Part shown: positions 54,233 through 62,645 of the stretch, one piece after another
Layout of the letters: each line of letters opens with the position of its first letter
Numbering within the stretch: position 1 is the stretch's first letter
Source of the DNA: Kocuria massiliensis
GTDB taxonomy: Bacteria; Actinomycetota; Actinomycetes; Actinomycetales; Micrococcaceae
DNA: 64,000 bases
Direction: 5' to 3'
NCBI RefSeq assembly: GCF_900169715.1
Contig: NZ_LT835159.1
Location: forward strand, 124,001-188,000
The notes under the pieces: model-generated
What the model was told of the DNA's origin: nothing
The model's database searches: none
Seen by the model: only the letters and a program-made list of their open reading frames with translations
Program-made: the position numbers and the translations under genes

Positions 54233-55684
54233 ATGACTGAATTCCCCAATATCATCCCCGGACAACTTCACATCAATGGAGCGTGGCGGCCGTCGTCAGA
54301 TGGAGCCACCAGCAAGGTCATCAATCCTGCAACCGAAGAGATCCTTGGAACCATCGCTCAGGCCACTCCTGAAGACGTGGACCTAGCAGTTGCTGGCGCG
54401 AAAGACGGCCTCAAAACTTGGCGGAACACTGATGCCTGGACAAGGTCCTCCAAGATCCGCCGTATCGCCCAGATCCTTCGTGAATGGACTCCCGAAGCTG
54501 CTCGCCTGATGACTGCTGAACAAGGGAAACCGCTTAGTGAATCCGAAGGTGAGTGGAATGCCGCAGCCGACCAGTTTGACTGGTACGCAGATGAGGCTCG
54601 TCGCATTTATGGTCGAACGGTTGACGGACATTCCACGGATAGTCGCCTGTTAGTGACACGAGAACCTGTTGGCGTTGTGGCAGCCTTCGCGGCATGGAAT
54701 TTTCCTGCGCTCTTGCCCTCACGGAAGATGGCACCTGCTCTGGCTGCAGGCTGCTCGGTCATAGTCAGGCCTCCCGGTGAAGCTCCCTACTCCACGCTTC
54801 TGATCGTCGAAGCTGCTCGTCAGGCGGGCATTCCGGAAGGAGTTGTTTCAGCTTTGACCGGTAGCGCTTCCAACATCAGCAAGAGGATGGTCGCTTCCGG
54901 CGAAATTCGAAAGATCTCACTGACAGGGTCAGTGCCCGTAGGGCAGACCCTTCTGCACCTTGCAGCGGATAGCATCACCGATGTTTCGATGGAACTTGGT
55001 GGCCATGCTCCGGTTCTCGTCTTCTCGGACGCCGATATATCTCAGGCCGCAGAAACTTGCGTTGCCACAAAATTCCGTAACGCTGGTCAGGTCTGCGCCT
55101 CACCGAGCCGTTTCATAGTCCATGAGAGCATCGCCGAAGAGTTCACCAAAGCATTCGTCGCTGCCACTCATGCATTGAATATCGGAGACGGTACTGATCC
55201 AAGGACCCAAGTAGGCCCGTTGACTAATCTCAAACGAGTTGAAGAAGCTCAAGAGCTGGTGGACGACGCGGTCGCTCACGGTGCCACGATCGCAGTAGGT
55301 GGGGGCAGGGACTCTCGCTTCCAAAAAGGATTTTTCTTCGAGCCGACTGTTCTCACCGGTGTCAACGGCAAAAGCAAAATCATGGTCGACGAGCCCTTTG
55401 CACCAGTGGCACCGATTACGACTTTCAGCACGATGGAGCAGGCGCTCGAACTCGCTAATGCCACGGACTTCGGGCTAGCTAGCTACGTATGGACGAAGGA
55501 TTTGAGTACGGCCGTTCGGGCTTCAGAGGGAATCGAGGCCGGTATGGTCGGCATCAACTCGATGATCGTAGCTTCGGCTGAGGCGCCATTCGGTGGTGTA
55601 AAGCAGTCAGGCTATGGCCGTGAAGGCGGTAGCGAAGGCGTCCTAGATTACACCGTTGCTAAAGCAACTTTCCTCGGCCTGTAA
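54233..55684 (+). CDS. Aldehyde dehydrogenase, succinate/2-oxoglutarate-semialdehyde type
   Basis: 483 aa. Asn156 (AAWNFPAL), general base Glu254 (ELGGHAP) and nucleophile Cys288 (NAGQVCASPSRF) are in place. The cofactor-binding segment is IVRPPGEAP, with Arg where most relatives have Lys, a change worth noting. The family oxidises semialdehydes with NAD(P)+; in sugar-acid pathways the usual substrate is 2-oxoglutarate semialdehyde. Sits between the ThDP enzyme and the dehydratase, in one transcript. Confidence 0.9.
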   Translation: MTEFPNIIPGQLHINGAWRPSSDGATSKVINPATEEILGTIAQATPEDVDLAVAGAKDGLKTWRNTDAWTRSSKIRRIAQILREWTPEAARLMTAEQGKPLSESEGEWNAAADQFDWYADEARRIYGRTVDGHSTDSRLLVTREPVGVVAAFAAWNFPALLPSRKMAPALAAGCSVIVRPPGEAPYSTLLIVEAARQAGIPEGVVSALTGSASNISKRMVASGEIRKISLTGSVPVGQTLLHLAADSITDVSMELGGHAPVLVFSDADISQAAETCVATKFRNAGQVCASPSRFIVHESIAEEFTKAFVAATHALNIGDGTDPRTQVGPLTNLKRVEEAQELVDDAVAHGATIAVGGGRDSRFQKGFFFEPTVLTGVNGKSKIMVDEPFAPVAPITTFSTMEQALELANATDFGLASYVWTKDLSTAVRASEGIEAGMVGINSMIVASAEAPFGGVKQSGYGREGGSEGVLDYTVAKATFLGL

Positions 55685-55694
55685 GGAGAAGATG

Positions 55695-57425
55695 ATGAAT
55701 TCTGAGTCGAGTTCTGAGGGCAAAGCAAAAACCGAGGGCGTATACGGGCGTCTGACCAATTACGGGGATGTAGAGTTCAGCAAGTTTATTCGACGTGCGT
55801 TTTTGAATTCAGCGGGGCTCGACGAGACAGACATCGACCGACCCGTTATTGGAATAGTGAACACTACGTCGGATTTCACGACCTGCCACCGAGAAATGCC
55901 CCAGATGATAGAGGCCGTGAAACGAGGCATCTTGGAGGCTGGAGGGATCCCCTTCGTTTTCCCTGTGATGTCTCTCGGAGAGATCCTAACCAATCCTACG
56001 ACCATGCTGTTCAGGAACCTGATGGCCATGGAGTTGGAGGAACAACTGACCTCCCAGCCCATGGACGCTGTAGTCCTTCTCGGAGGTTGCGATAAAACAG
56101 TTCCAGCAGAACTGATGGCGGCGGCATCGGCTGATATCCCGGCGATCCAACTAGTAGTCGGTCCGATGACAGTGGGCAATTACCGGGGCGAGCGGCTTGG
56201 TGCTTGTACAGATTGTCGCAGAATGTGGACTGAGTTCCGTGGCGACCGGTTGAACGAGAAGGAAATTAGCGAGATCAACACCCAACTGGCGCCGTCGGCC
56301 GGCACTTGCATGGTGATGGGCACTGCCTCCACCATGGGGTGTCTAGTCGAAGCTTTGGGGATGTCCTTGCCGTTTTCTGGTACAGCTCCATCAGTTTCCT
56401 CGGATCGGTTGCGGATCTCCGCAGCCACCGGCAGGCAAGCGGTCGAACTCGCCCTGTCCGGGCGCAGGCCATCGGAGATTATGACTGAATCCGCCTTCAA
56501 GAACGCGATTATGGTACTTTCAGCCATCGCAGGATCCACTAATGCCATCATCCACCTCACGGCAATCGCTCGTCGCCTAGGACTGGCAATCGATCTTGAT
56601 GACTTCCACGACATCTCTCAGAAGATCCCGGTTCTCGTCAACTGCAAACCTGCAGGTAAGAATTACTTGCCGGATATGCACCGAGACGGCGGTGTTCCAG
56701 CGCTTTTGAAAACGCTGGAAGATGTCCTGGAGCTAGATGCCACCACTGTTACAGGCAAGACGATAGGGCAGCAGATCCGGTCGAATGAAGGGCCACAAGA
56801 ATGGCAAGAGACCATCCGTACCTTTGATGATCCGTTGCAAAATCCCGGCGGTCTCGTCACGCTCCGAGGGTCCCTTGCTCCCGAAGGAGCAGTGATTAAA
56901 GCGGCTGCGGCGGACCCTGAGCTGATGATCCATGAAGGGCCGGTGCATGTTTTCGATTCGTTAGAAGAAGTTGAAGAAACACTTGACGATGAATCCTTGG
57001 GCCTGACTCCCAACCACATACTGATTATGCGCAACATCGGACCTGTGGGGGCGGGGATGCCAGAAGCCGGATCCATTCCCATCCCCAAGTATCTGGCTCG
57101 CCAGGGAGTCAAGGATATGGTCAGAATCTCGGATGGGCGTATGTCGGGGACTGCATATGGCACCATCGTTCTTCACGCCAGCCCGGAAGCAGCTCTGGGC
57201 GGGCCTCTGGCTCTAGCCCGCAATGGAGACAGGGTACGACTCGATGTTCCTGCACGGAAGGTTGACCTTTTAGTGAGCGAGGACGAGCTAGAGCGACGCA
57301 GGGAAACCGTCAGTTTTCCCGAACCTCCCGCCCGGGGGTGGCGGCGTCTCTATGCAACTCAAGTTGTCCAAGCTTCCGAAGGCGCAGACCTTGCCTTTCT
57401 CCGGAGCGTACCTGAGAAACACTGA
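55695..57425 (+). CDS. IlvD/Edd-family sugar-acid dehydratase, [2Fe-2S] type
   Basis: 576 aa from ATG 55695 (AAGGAG six bases before). Cys64 (TTCHREM), Cys132 (GGCDKTVPA) and Cys205 (GTCMVMGTAS) occupy the iron-sulfur ligand places of L-arabinonate and D-xylonate dehydratases. Later segments include SDGRMSGTAYGTIVLHASPEA. This subgroup turns aldonates into 2-keto-3-deoxy acids; true dihydroxy-acid dehydratase (IlvD) is less likely because no branched-chain genes are near. The frame upstream to 55656 overlaps the aldehyde dehydrogenase gene. Confidence 0.9.
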   Translation: MNSESSSEGKAKTEGVYGRLTNYGDVEFSKFIRRAFLNSAGLDETDIDRPVIGIVNTTSDFTTCHREMPQMIEAVKRGILEAGGIPFVFPVMSLGEILTNPTTMLFRNLMAMELEEQLTSQPMDAVVLLGGCDKTVPAELMAAASADIPAIQLVVGPMTVGNYRGERLGACTDCRRMWTEFRGDRLNEKEISEINTQLAPSAGTCMVMGTASTMGCLVEALGMSLPFSGTAPSVSSDRLRISAATGRQAVELALSGRRPSEIMTESAFKNAIMVLSAIAGSTNAIIHLTAIARRLGLAIDLDDFHDISQKIPVLVNCKPAGKNYLPDMHRDGGVPALLKTLEDVLELDATTVTGKTIGQQIRSNEGPQEWQETIRTFDDPLQNPGGLVTLRGSLAPEGAVIKAAAADPELMIHEGPVHVFDSLEEVEETLDDESLGLTPNHILIMRNIGPVGAGMPEAGSIPIPKYLARQGVKDMVRISDGRMSGTAYGTIVLHASPEAALGGPLALARNGDRVRLDVPARKVDLLVSEDELERRRETVSFPEPPARGWRRLYATQVVQASEGADLAFLRSVPEKH

Positions 57426-57547
57426 CCCTTCTCGGGCCCCTAAACTTCCCTCCCTAATTTGGTGTGGACTCCGTGACAAAGGCATCCGAGGATCTGTGGT
57501 TCCTGTGTTGCTTCGGCGTCCGTCGCTTTTGACTAAGGAGTTCAACC

Positions 57548-59023
57548 GTGAATACGAATCCTGAAACAACCTCCACCACCGCCCTTCCTGTTATGAACAA
57601 GGGCTCTTACGGCAAACGCCTGGGGGTCATTTCCATTGTTGCTTGTCTTGGGGGGCTTCTATTTGGATATGACACCGGTGTTGCAAACGGAGCAGAGGGC
57701 CCCATGGCCAAAGAATTAGGACTCTCTCTAATCCAGTTGGGAGTTGTCATTAGCTCCCTGGTTTTTGCTGCCGCATTCGGCGCACTTCTGATCGGGCGTA
57801 TATCAGACGCGATAGGCCGAAGGACCAGCATTCTCATACTCTCGGCCATGTTCTTTATAGGCGTGGTACTAGTCGTTTTCTCGCCGGCCGGCCCCGAGCT
57901 GGGAACTTTCTCACCCGTGGGATTCACCATGCTGGTATCTGGGCGAATCGCCCTTGGACTAGCAGTCGGCGGAGCATCGACTGTCGTACCTGTTTTTCTC
58001 GCAGAATTAGCGCCATATGAAATACGCGGATCGATAACCGGACGGAACGAGCTGGCCATTGTTATTGGACAGCTGGCCGCTTTCAGTGTCAATGCATTTC
58101 TCGCGACAACATTCGGTCACGTTGAAGGAATATGGCGGTACATGTTCGCTGTATGTGCCGTTCCGGCCGTGGCATTGTTTATTGGCATGTTGCGTATGCC
58201 AGAATCCCCGCGTTGGCTGGTCGAGAAAAATCGCCACGATGATGCCTTGGCGATCCTCAAGAGTATCCGACCTCCACAACGAGCCGAGGCCGAAGTCCAA
58301 CAGCTAAAAATCGTCACTCGCGAAGAAAAGGCCTCCGGCAGAATGGGCATTTGGGCCATCCTTGGCAACAAATGGCTATTGAGGATAATTCTTGTCGGAA
58401 TTGGTGTGAACATGATCCAGCGGCTCTCCGGAATAAACTCGATCATGTACTACGGTACCCGCGTGCTCGAAGAATCTGGTATGGATGATAAACAGGCCAT
58501 CGTCGCTAATGTTGCCTTTGGGGCTGTATCAGTTATCGGAGGAATTATTGCGTTATACAATATGGATCGCGTCAATCGAAGAAAAACCTTCACTATCGGC
58601 CTGACGCTGACTACATTGTGCCACTGTCTTATTGCGGTATCTGCCCAAGTCTTTCCCGCAGGGAGTTCCATTCGACCATATGTAATTCTTATACTGGTCG
58701 CAGCATTTTTGCTATCAATGCAGAGTTGTCTAAATATTGCGGTGTGGGTGTGGCTCGCAGAAATATTCCCTTTGCATATGCGTGGACTTGGAATAGGTAT
58801 AGCTGCGTTCGTGGGATGGGGTTCGGATGGCTTTCTATCCCTCTTTTTTCCTACGTTGATTTCCGGTGCCGGAATTACAGGAACATTTCTTCTTTTTGCT
58901 GCGGTTGGGGTTATTGCCCTTGTTTTTGTCAGGACACAGGTTCCAGAAACACGTGGAAGGTCCCTCGAATCGCTCGAGGAAGATGTTTCAACGGGTAACA
59001 TTTATGCTGGAATCCATCGCTAA
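57548..59023 (+). CDS. MFS sugar/polyol importer
   Basis: 491 aa, twelve helices, sugar-porter signatures: GGLLFGYDTGVANGA in helix 1, GRISDAIGRR, PESPRWLVEKNR, QRLSGINSIMYYGTRVL in helix 7, and VPETRGRSLESLEED near the C-terminus. Most similar in motif pattern to inositol/sugar:H+ symporters (IolT-like). GTG 57548 has ACTAAGGAGTTCAACC upstream. GC content of this gene is markedly low (near 50% and lower in its last third), consistent with acquired DNA. Last gene of the operon; it would bring in the pathway substrate. Confidence 0.9.
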   Translation: MNTNPETTSTTALPVMNKGSYGKRLGVISIVACLGGLLFGYDTGVANGAEGPMAKELGLSLIQLGVVISSLVFAAAFGALLIGRISDAIGRRTSILILSAMFFIGVVLVVFSPAGPELGTFSPVGFTMLVSGRIALGLAVGGASTVVPVFLAELAPYEIRGSITGRNELAIVIGQLAAFSVNAFLATTFGHVEGIWRYMFAVCAVPAVALFIGMLRMPESPRWLVEKNRHDDALAILKSIRPPQRAEAEVQQLKIVTREEKASGRMGIWAILGNKWLLRIILVGIGVNMIQRLSGINSIMYYGTRVLEESGMDDKQAIVANVAFGAVSVIGGIIALYNMDRVNRRKTFTIGLTLTTLCHCLIAVSAQVFPAGSSIRPYVILILVAAFLLSMQSCLNIAVWVWLAEIFPLHMRGLGIGIAAFVGWGSDGFLSLFFPTLISGAGITGTFLLFAAVGVIALVFVRTQVPETRGRSLESLEEDVSTGNIYAGIHR

Positions 59024-59299
59024 AGCGTGTTTTAGCGTACCCTGCAGGCAGTCTGGAATGTTTGTAACGGCTAGCTAAATGGTGCACATTAGTTATTATG
59101 GCATGGGAATAAGCTCCGCACGCCACTCGAAGGGGTTGTGTTGGATAATTGAAGCTGAGGTTGTAGGGCACGCGACCACGCGCTAAACCTCGCGAAAGGT
59201 GAGCATATAAATCACGAGGGTGATCTCCAAGGCTCATTTATTTCCGCAGGAGTAAACCGTTTTGAACGGTTAAGAAACTGCGTTAGGGAAGTGTCCACG
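59024..59299. other. Intergenic, no gene seen
   Basis: 276 bp of AT-richer DNA after the importer, with several in-frame stops in all frames and no recognisable motif. Confidence 0.5.
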
Positions 59300-59910
59300 A
59301 GACTAACCTCCTAGGATTCGACCAAATCGTTTGATGAGCGGCGATCGGATTCCAGAACACCGGAAATGAGCGTGTCGGCCCATTCCTCTCTGTTCCAGAA
59401 ATCCTTTCGTCTGCTGACATGGGTTATGACTACAAGGCCGGATGGATCCTGCGGAGAGAACATCGTCCCTACACTGCATTCGAAATGGACGGACGCAAAC
59501 AACAGCTGCAAGCGTCCGTGGTAGCAATCGTTGTCGCCATCGGCATCGTCGCAATTTCGTGGGACCACTAGTTGAACGGTGGCGGCATTCCGCCGACCTC
59601 CCAAGTCTTCGCTGACACCATCAGAGCTGGCGTCAGTGACCCGTCTATTGGCAAGACAATGGCCCTGTGGGCCATACCAGGGGCGATCATTCGGCTCGTG
59701 GGCGGCCCTCAGCGGCAACTGGGCGTCTTGTTCGCAACGGGCTTGTTGGTGGCCTCGCCAAACGCTGACTGGTCCTCATTGGATTGCTTGCGCGAAAGCT
59801 TTGGACGACTTGGCGCGGTGAAGAAGGTGAACGAGAGGTCGGGCTGGTTGGTGCAGGATTGATTGCCGGTGACTCGTTGTTCAACCTCGGCAAGATCATT
59901 CGGATTTGAT
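59300..59910 (+). pseudogene. Remnant of an OPT-family oligopeptide transporter
   Basis: One frame reads ADMGYDYKAGWILRRE, MDGRKQQLQASVVAIVVAIGIVAIS, then a TAG at 59569-59571, and continues GGIPPTSQVFADTIRAG, WAIPGAIIRLVGGP and GVLFATGLLV. After about 59760 a second frame gives GGLAKR, a stop, LVLIGLLARKLW and GLVGAGLIAGDSLFNLGK. These pieces resemble in order the C-terminal half of bacterial OPT transporters (GG-L.RWL and GLIAGE motifs). At least two stops, one frameshift and a double stop near 59326 show decay. The N-terminal half is missing. Confidence 0.55.
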
Positions 59911-60398
59911 GTCTTGCTGACAACGCGATGTATGTTCCGAGGTCAGAAATCGTGTTGGAACCATGTCGAAGCGCCATTCCGACACAGCGATTATTGCGAC
60001 TCCTCGCAGTTGAGGGCGAGCTGGCTGAGTGCCGAGCAACCATAAAAGCCCTTTCGCTGGTCCCTTGTTGGGGCGCACCGCGATGGCTCAGTTGCTCAGG
60101 ACGCGCGGTCAGGGGTGTCTACAGAGCAAGCTGTAAGATCAACACGGAGAAACGGACTGGATGCTGCCGAGCAGATCCCAAAAGGTACGAAGGTTCGCTG
60201 CCGGTTCGGGCCCCAGGGTCTCTTTTGGCTACGTTTGGCCGCCCTGGGGTTTCTTCATGTATCGGTCACTCCCGTGACGGAATATCGAAGGATGAGCCGT
60301 CGTATTTGCCCGGGCCGTGGTGCTTTTCGCGGGCTTGTGAGCCGCTACCCTGAACTCAGGTTTTCTCGTAGGCTCGGACTCAACGAAAGGAGCGCGAC
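59911..60398. other. Non-coding or decayed DNA
   Basis: 488 bp without a credible gene. It contains a terminator-like hairpin (60211-60249) and short open frames with no homology I can see. Confidence 0.5.
60211..60255 (+). terminator. Possible terminator hairpin
   Basis: CCCCAGGG at 60211-60218 pairs with CCCTGGGG at 60242-60249, followed by TTTCTT. It may be left from a lost gene upstream. Confidence 0.45.
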
Positions 60399-60521
60399 AT
60401 GGCAGTTCAGATGCCGGAGGGGTCGGAACACGCCACTCTTACTCCTGCTCAATTGAGTGCTCTGATTGATGAATCTCAAGAGCGGCTCGCCGGAGTGAAT
60501 CGGCTCCTTGAATCCCGGTGA
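60399..60521 (+). CDS. Small putative antitoxin of a Doc-type system
   Basis: 40 aa (MAVQMPEGSEHATLTPAQLS...), with AAAGGAG 8 bp before the ATG. Its TGA stop overlaps the GTG start of the doc-like frame (GTGA), the usual toxin-antitoxin arrangement. It is too short for a full Phd protein and may be truncated or of a different antitoxin type. The frame is intact. Confidence 0.5.
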   Translation: MAVQMPEGSEHATLTPAQLSALIDESQERLAGVNRLLESR

Positions 60522-60769
60522 CCTCCTGGGTCTACCTCACTCGTGACGACATTGTGAAAATTCACGAGAGGATCACATCCGTGCCAATACGCGATGAGAA
60601 CTTTCTTCTCAGCGCTGTGGATAAGCCATAGGCCAGTTACATGGGCGTTGCGGTCTACCCTGAAATCGAAGACAAGGCGGCGGCCCTTTTGATCGGCCTC
60701 TCCCAAGGGCAAGTCGAGCAAGCCTTTGTCTCGGCGTGGATCAGGGCGTTTACGAAACCCTTGAAATAA
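60518..60769 (+). pseudogene. Broken Doc/Fic-family toxin gene
   Basis: The frame from GTG 60518 reads WVYLTRDDIVKIHERI, PIRDENFLLSAVDKP, then a TAG at 60629-60631, and goes on VYPEIEDKAAALLIGLSQ and QAFVSAWIRAF to a TAA at 60767-60769. The first parts match the Doc N-terminus (YLT..D...IHE, IRD..LL.SA...P), and YP.....KAA.LL precedes the Fic site. The essential HxFxxGNKR motif is eroded (QAFVSAWIRAF). Stop codon plus lost motif make this a dead toxin. Confidence 0.68.
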
Positions 60770-60916
60770 CAGACTCGAAACCCTCCCTGTGACGGACTCC
60801 TGTCTTCTCCCTCAGAAGCCTTTGGGTAAAACCGATGGGAGACAAATGCAAGGTGTAAACCGCATTCAGGGATTTGGTGTCATCCGGGAAACGAATGATC
60901 ATCCCGGCCAGTACAG

Positions 60917-61348
60917 CTAGACCCGCTCGATCTCGCGCACGGAAATACTGTGAGTCCCCGGCGTCAGGCCGTGCGCCGTAATGACCTCATTCACCCGGGT
61001 CGCCACGGCCTGGGCGATGCTGAGGGCCGTGACTCCAGAGTCCTCGGCGACCCAGACGGCTGCCGTGAGCGTCGCCGTCGAACCCTCCTGATTCAAAGAG
61101 AGTCCGTGAGTTTCATCCGCTTCGGTGGTCGGTTGGCGCTTCCAGAGCGTGCGTAGGAAATCCCCGATACCGGCTTCACGACGGGTGACGCCCGGAACGG
61201 CGTCGATGGACCGTGCGAGAACCTCGAGTAGCCCTTCCGGTCGATCGGTCGAAATGACCGTGCCGGAAACGGCCGCAGTTCCAGTGCCCTTGCCGGAAGC
61301 CGCTGACTCGGATGGGGAGCCTGACCGAGATGAACGTTGGCTAGTCAT
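60917..61348 (-). CDS. Asp23-like protein (degenerate)
   Basis: 143 aa from ATG 61348, GGAGG nine bases ahead, overlapping the preceding gene by 8 bp. After a Ser-rich N-terminus the region LLEVLARSIDAVPGVTRRE ... TATLTAAVWVAEDSGVTALSIAQAVATRVNEVITAHG follows the Asp23/Gls24 pattern (VPGV core, beta strand, helix pair). Third gene of the sigma-factor operon; probably an envelope-stress scaffold like Asp23. Confidence 0.65.
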   Translation of the reverse strand: MTSQRSSRSGSPSESAASGKGTGTAAVSGTVISTDRPEGLLEVLARSIDAVPGVTRREAGIGDFLRTLWKRQPTTEADETHGLSLNQEGSTATLTAAVWVAEDSGVTALSIAQAVATRVNEVITAHGLTPGTHSISVREIERV

Positions 61349-61892
61349 TGAGCACATCCTCCACAGAAAATTCGATGTCGGCGACGTGCGCCCCCAGCTT
61401 GCTCGACATGATGTCCCTGATCGCGGGGCGGACGACGTCGTCGAGATCCTGGAAATGGAAAGTGGGCGAAACGGTCAGGCCGATGCGCAGCGTGAGCGGT
61501 TGCAGCCCGTCAGCGGGGTCTTCGGAGCCGGTCACGGTGCAACGTCGGGCCATGAGCCCCGGGTGGGCATCGACGATTTCACGGGCGGTACGGGAGATCA
61601 CCAGTTGACTGAAGGATACGGTGGCGTCGTCGTCGCGATGCACCGGGATGTCCGCGCCGCGGCGCAGGGTTGAGCGAGCGAAGTTCAACACTCGCTCCCG
61701 GGCTTGGGAAGTCATCGTGAGGGAGCGGTCTTCCCGCTGGGCTGCATCGGTCATGCGATCGAGCTGCTGAAGCCGGTCGCGCAGATCGGAGCAATGCGGG
61801 CAAGCGCGTTGGTGCTCATCCGGCACGGAGTCCTTGGTGTCCATGACAGATTCGACGGTTCGCCCGCATTCCAAAGGTTCGTCGTTATTCAT
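61341..61892 (-). CDS. Zinc anti-sigma motif fused to Asp23-like domain
   Basis: 183 aa. The start ATG 61892 overlaps the sigma gene's stop (ATGA). Residues about 26-35 contain HQRACPHC, an HxxxCxxC zinc anti-sigma motif, preceded by a helix with ECGRTVESVMD. From residue 60 on, an Asp23-like region follows: RERVLNFARSTLRRGADIPV ... LTLRIGLTVSPTFHFQDLDDVVRPAIRDIMSSKLGAHVADIEFSVEDV. Most ZAS proteins have a membrane helix after the motif; none is seen here. It is probably the cognate anti-sigma factor, linking Asp23-type envelope proteins to sigma activity. Confidence 0.72.
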   Translation of the reverse strand: MNNDEPLECGRTVESVMDTKDSVPDEHQRACPHCSDLRDRLQQLDRMTDAAQREDRSLTMTSQARERVLNFARSTLRRGADIPVHRDDDATVSFSQLVISRTAREIVDAHPGLMARRCTVTGSEDPADGLQPLTLRIGLTVSPTFHFQDLDDVVRPAIRDIMSSKLGAHVADIEFSVEDVLND

Positions 61893-62470
61893 CGCCATTC
61901 CTTCATGTCCTGGGCCAGACGCGCGCGTGCTCGGGAGAGTCGACCGCGCACCGTGGCAACCGGGGTCGCGAGCGTTTCTGAGATTTCCGCATAGGAAAGG
62001 CCCATGTATTCCCGTAGGACCCAACATGCCCGTTGGTCATCGGGCAAGGTCAGCAGGAGTCGTGACAGCTCGTCCATGCTCGAATGCACCTCCGTCACAC
62101 GCTGAGGGTCATTCGCGGGTCGAGTATCGGTCATCGAGGGGTGGTCTTGATTCGTCTCATCGATCGGGACAGTCGCGGAGCGCTTTGGTGACCGCAATAT
62201 GTCCTTGCAACGATTCACGGCCTGCCGATAGAGCCACGTCGGAAACGCTTCCGGGATCGCGAGGTGTTCCAACGTGGTCCATGCCTTCACCAGCGACTCC
62301 TGGGCGACGTCCTCCGCGTCGGCGCGATTGCCGAGCATCCGGTAGGAAAGTCGAAGAAGGGGCGCCTGATAGCGATCCACGAGCCGTGCGAAAGAGTCGA
62401 GATCTCCGTCCTGAGCACGCAAGACCAAGGTGGCGATGTACTCCGGGGTGAACTCATCGTCGGAATTCAT
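61889..62470 (-). CDS. ECF-type RNA polymerase sigma factor
   Basis: 193 aa from ATG 62470 with AAGGAGGCG upstream. The sigma2 region (about 15-85) has LVDRYQAPLLRLSYRMLGNRADAEDVAQESLVKAW, and sigma4 (about 130-185) has LLLTLPDDQRACWVLREYMGLSYAEISETLATPVATVRGRLSRARARL. The following gene encodes a ZAS-type partner in translational coupling. Divergent from the asp23 operon, which is its most likely target. No tail domain. Confidence 0.93.
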   Translation of the reverse strand: MNSDDEFTPEYIATLVLRAQDGDLDSFARLVDRYQAPLLRLSYRMLGNRADAEDVAQESLVKAWTTLEHLAIPEAFPTWLYRQAVNRCKDILRSPKRSATVPIDETNQDHPSMTDTRPANDPQRVTEVHSSMDELSRLLLTLPDDQRACWVLREYMGLSYAEISETLATPVATVRGRLSRARARLAQDMKEWR

Positions 62471-62575
62471 GGATGCGCCTCCTTGCCTCTGGTCGCCCCA
62501 AAAGGCCATGATGCCCACCATCCTCGCAGATTGAAGCCCCTAATGGCACCCAAAAAAATTCTTTAAGAAAAGTCG

Positions 62576-62600
62576 TGACGAATGGTTCGCAGCCTCGTCA
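62576..62600. promoter_or_regulatory. Inverted repeat, possible divergent ECF promoter
   Basis: TGACG (62576-62580) and its exact inverse CGTCA (62596-62600), 15 bp apart. Read rightwards it gives a TGAC-type -35 and CGTC-type -10 element of ECF promoters, 45 bp before asp23. Read leftwards it does the same towards the sigma gene. Plausible autoregulated bidirectional promoter, or an operator. Confidence 0.4.
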
Positions 62601-62645
62601 GTATAGGTACAAGCCCGTTTCGACCAGATCAAGGGAGTCATCATC

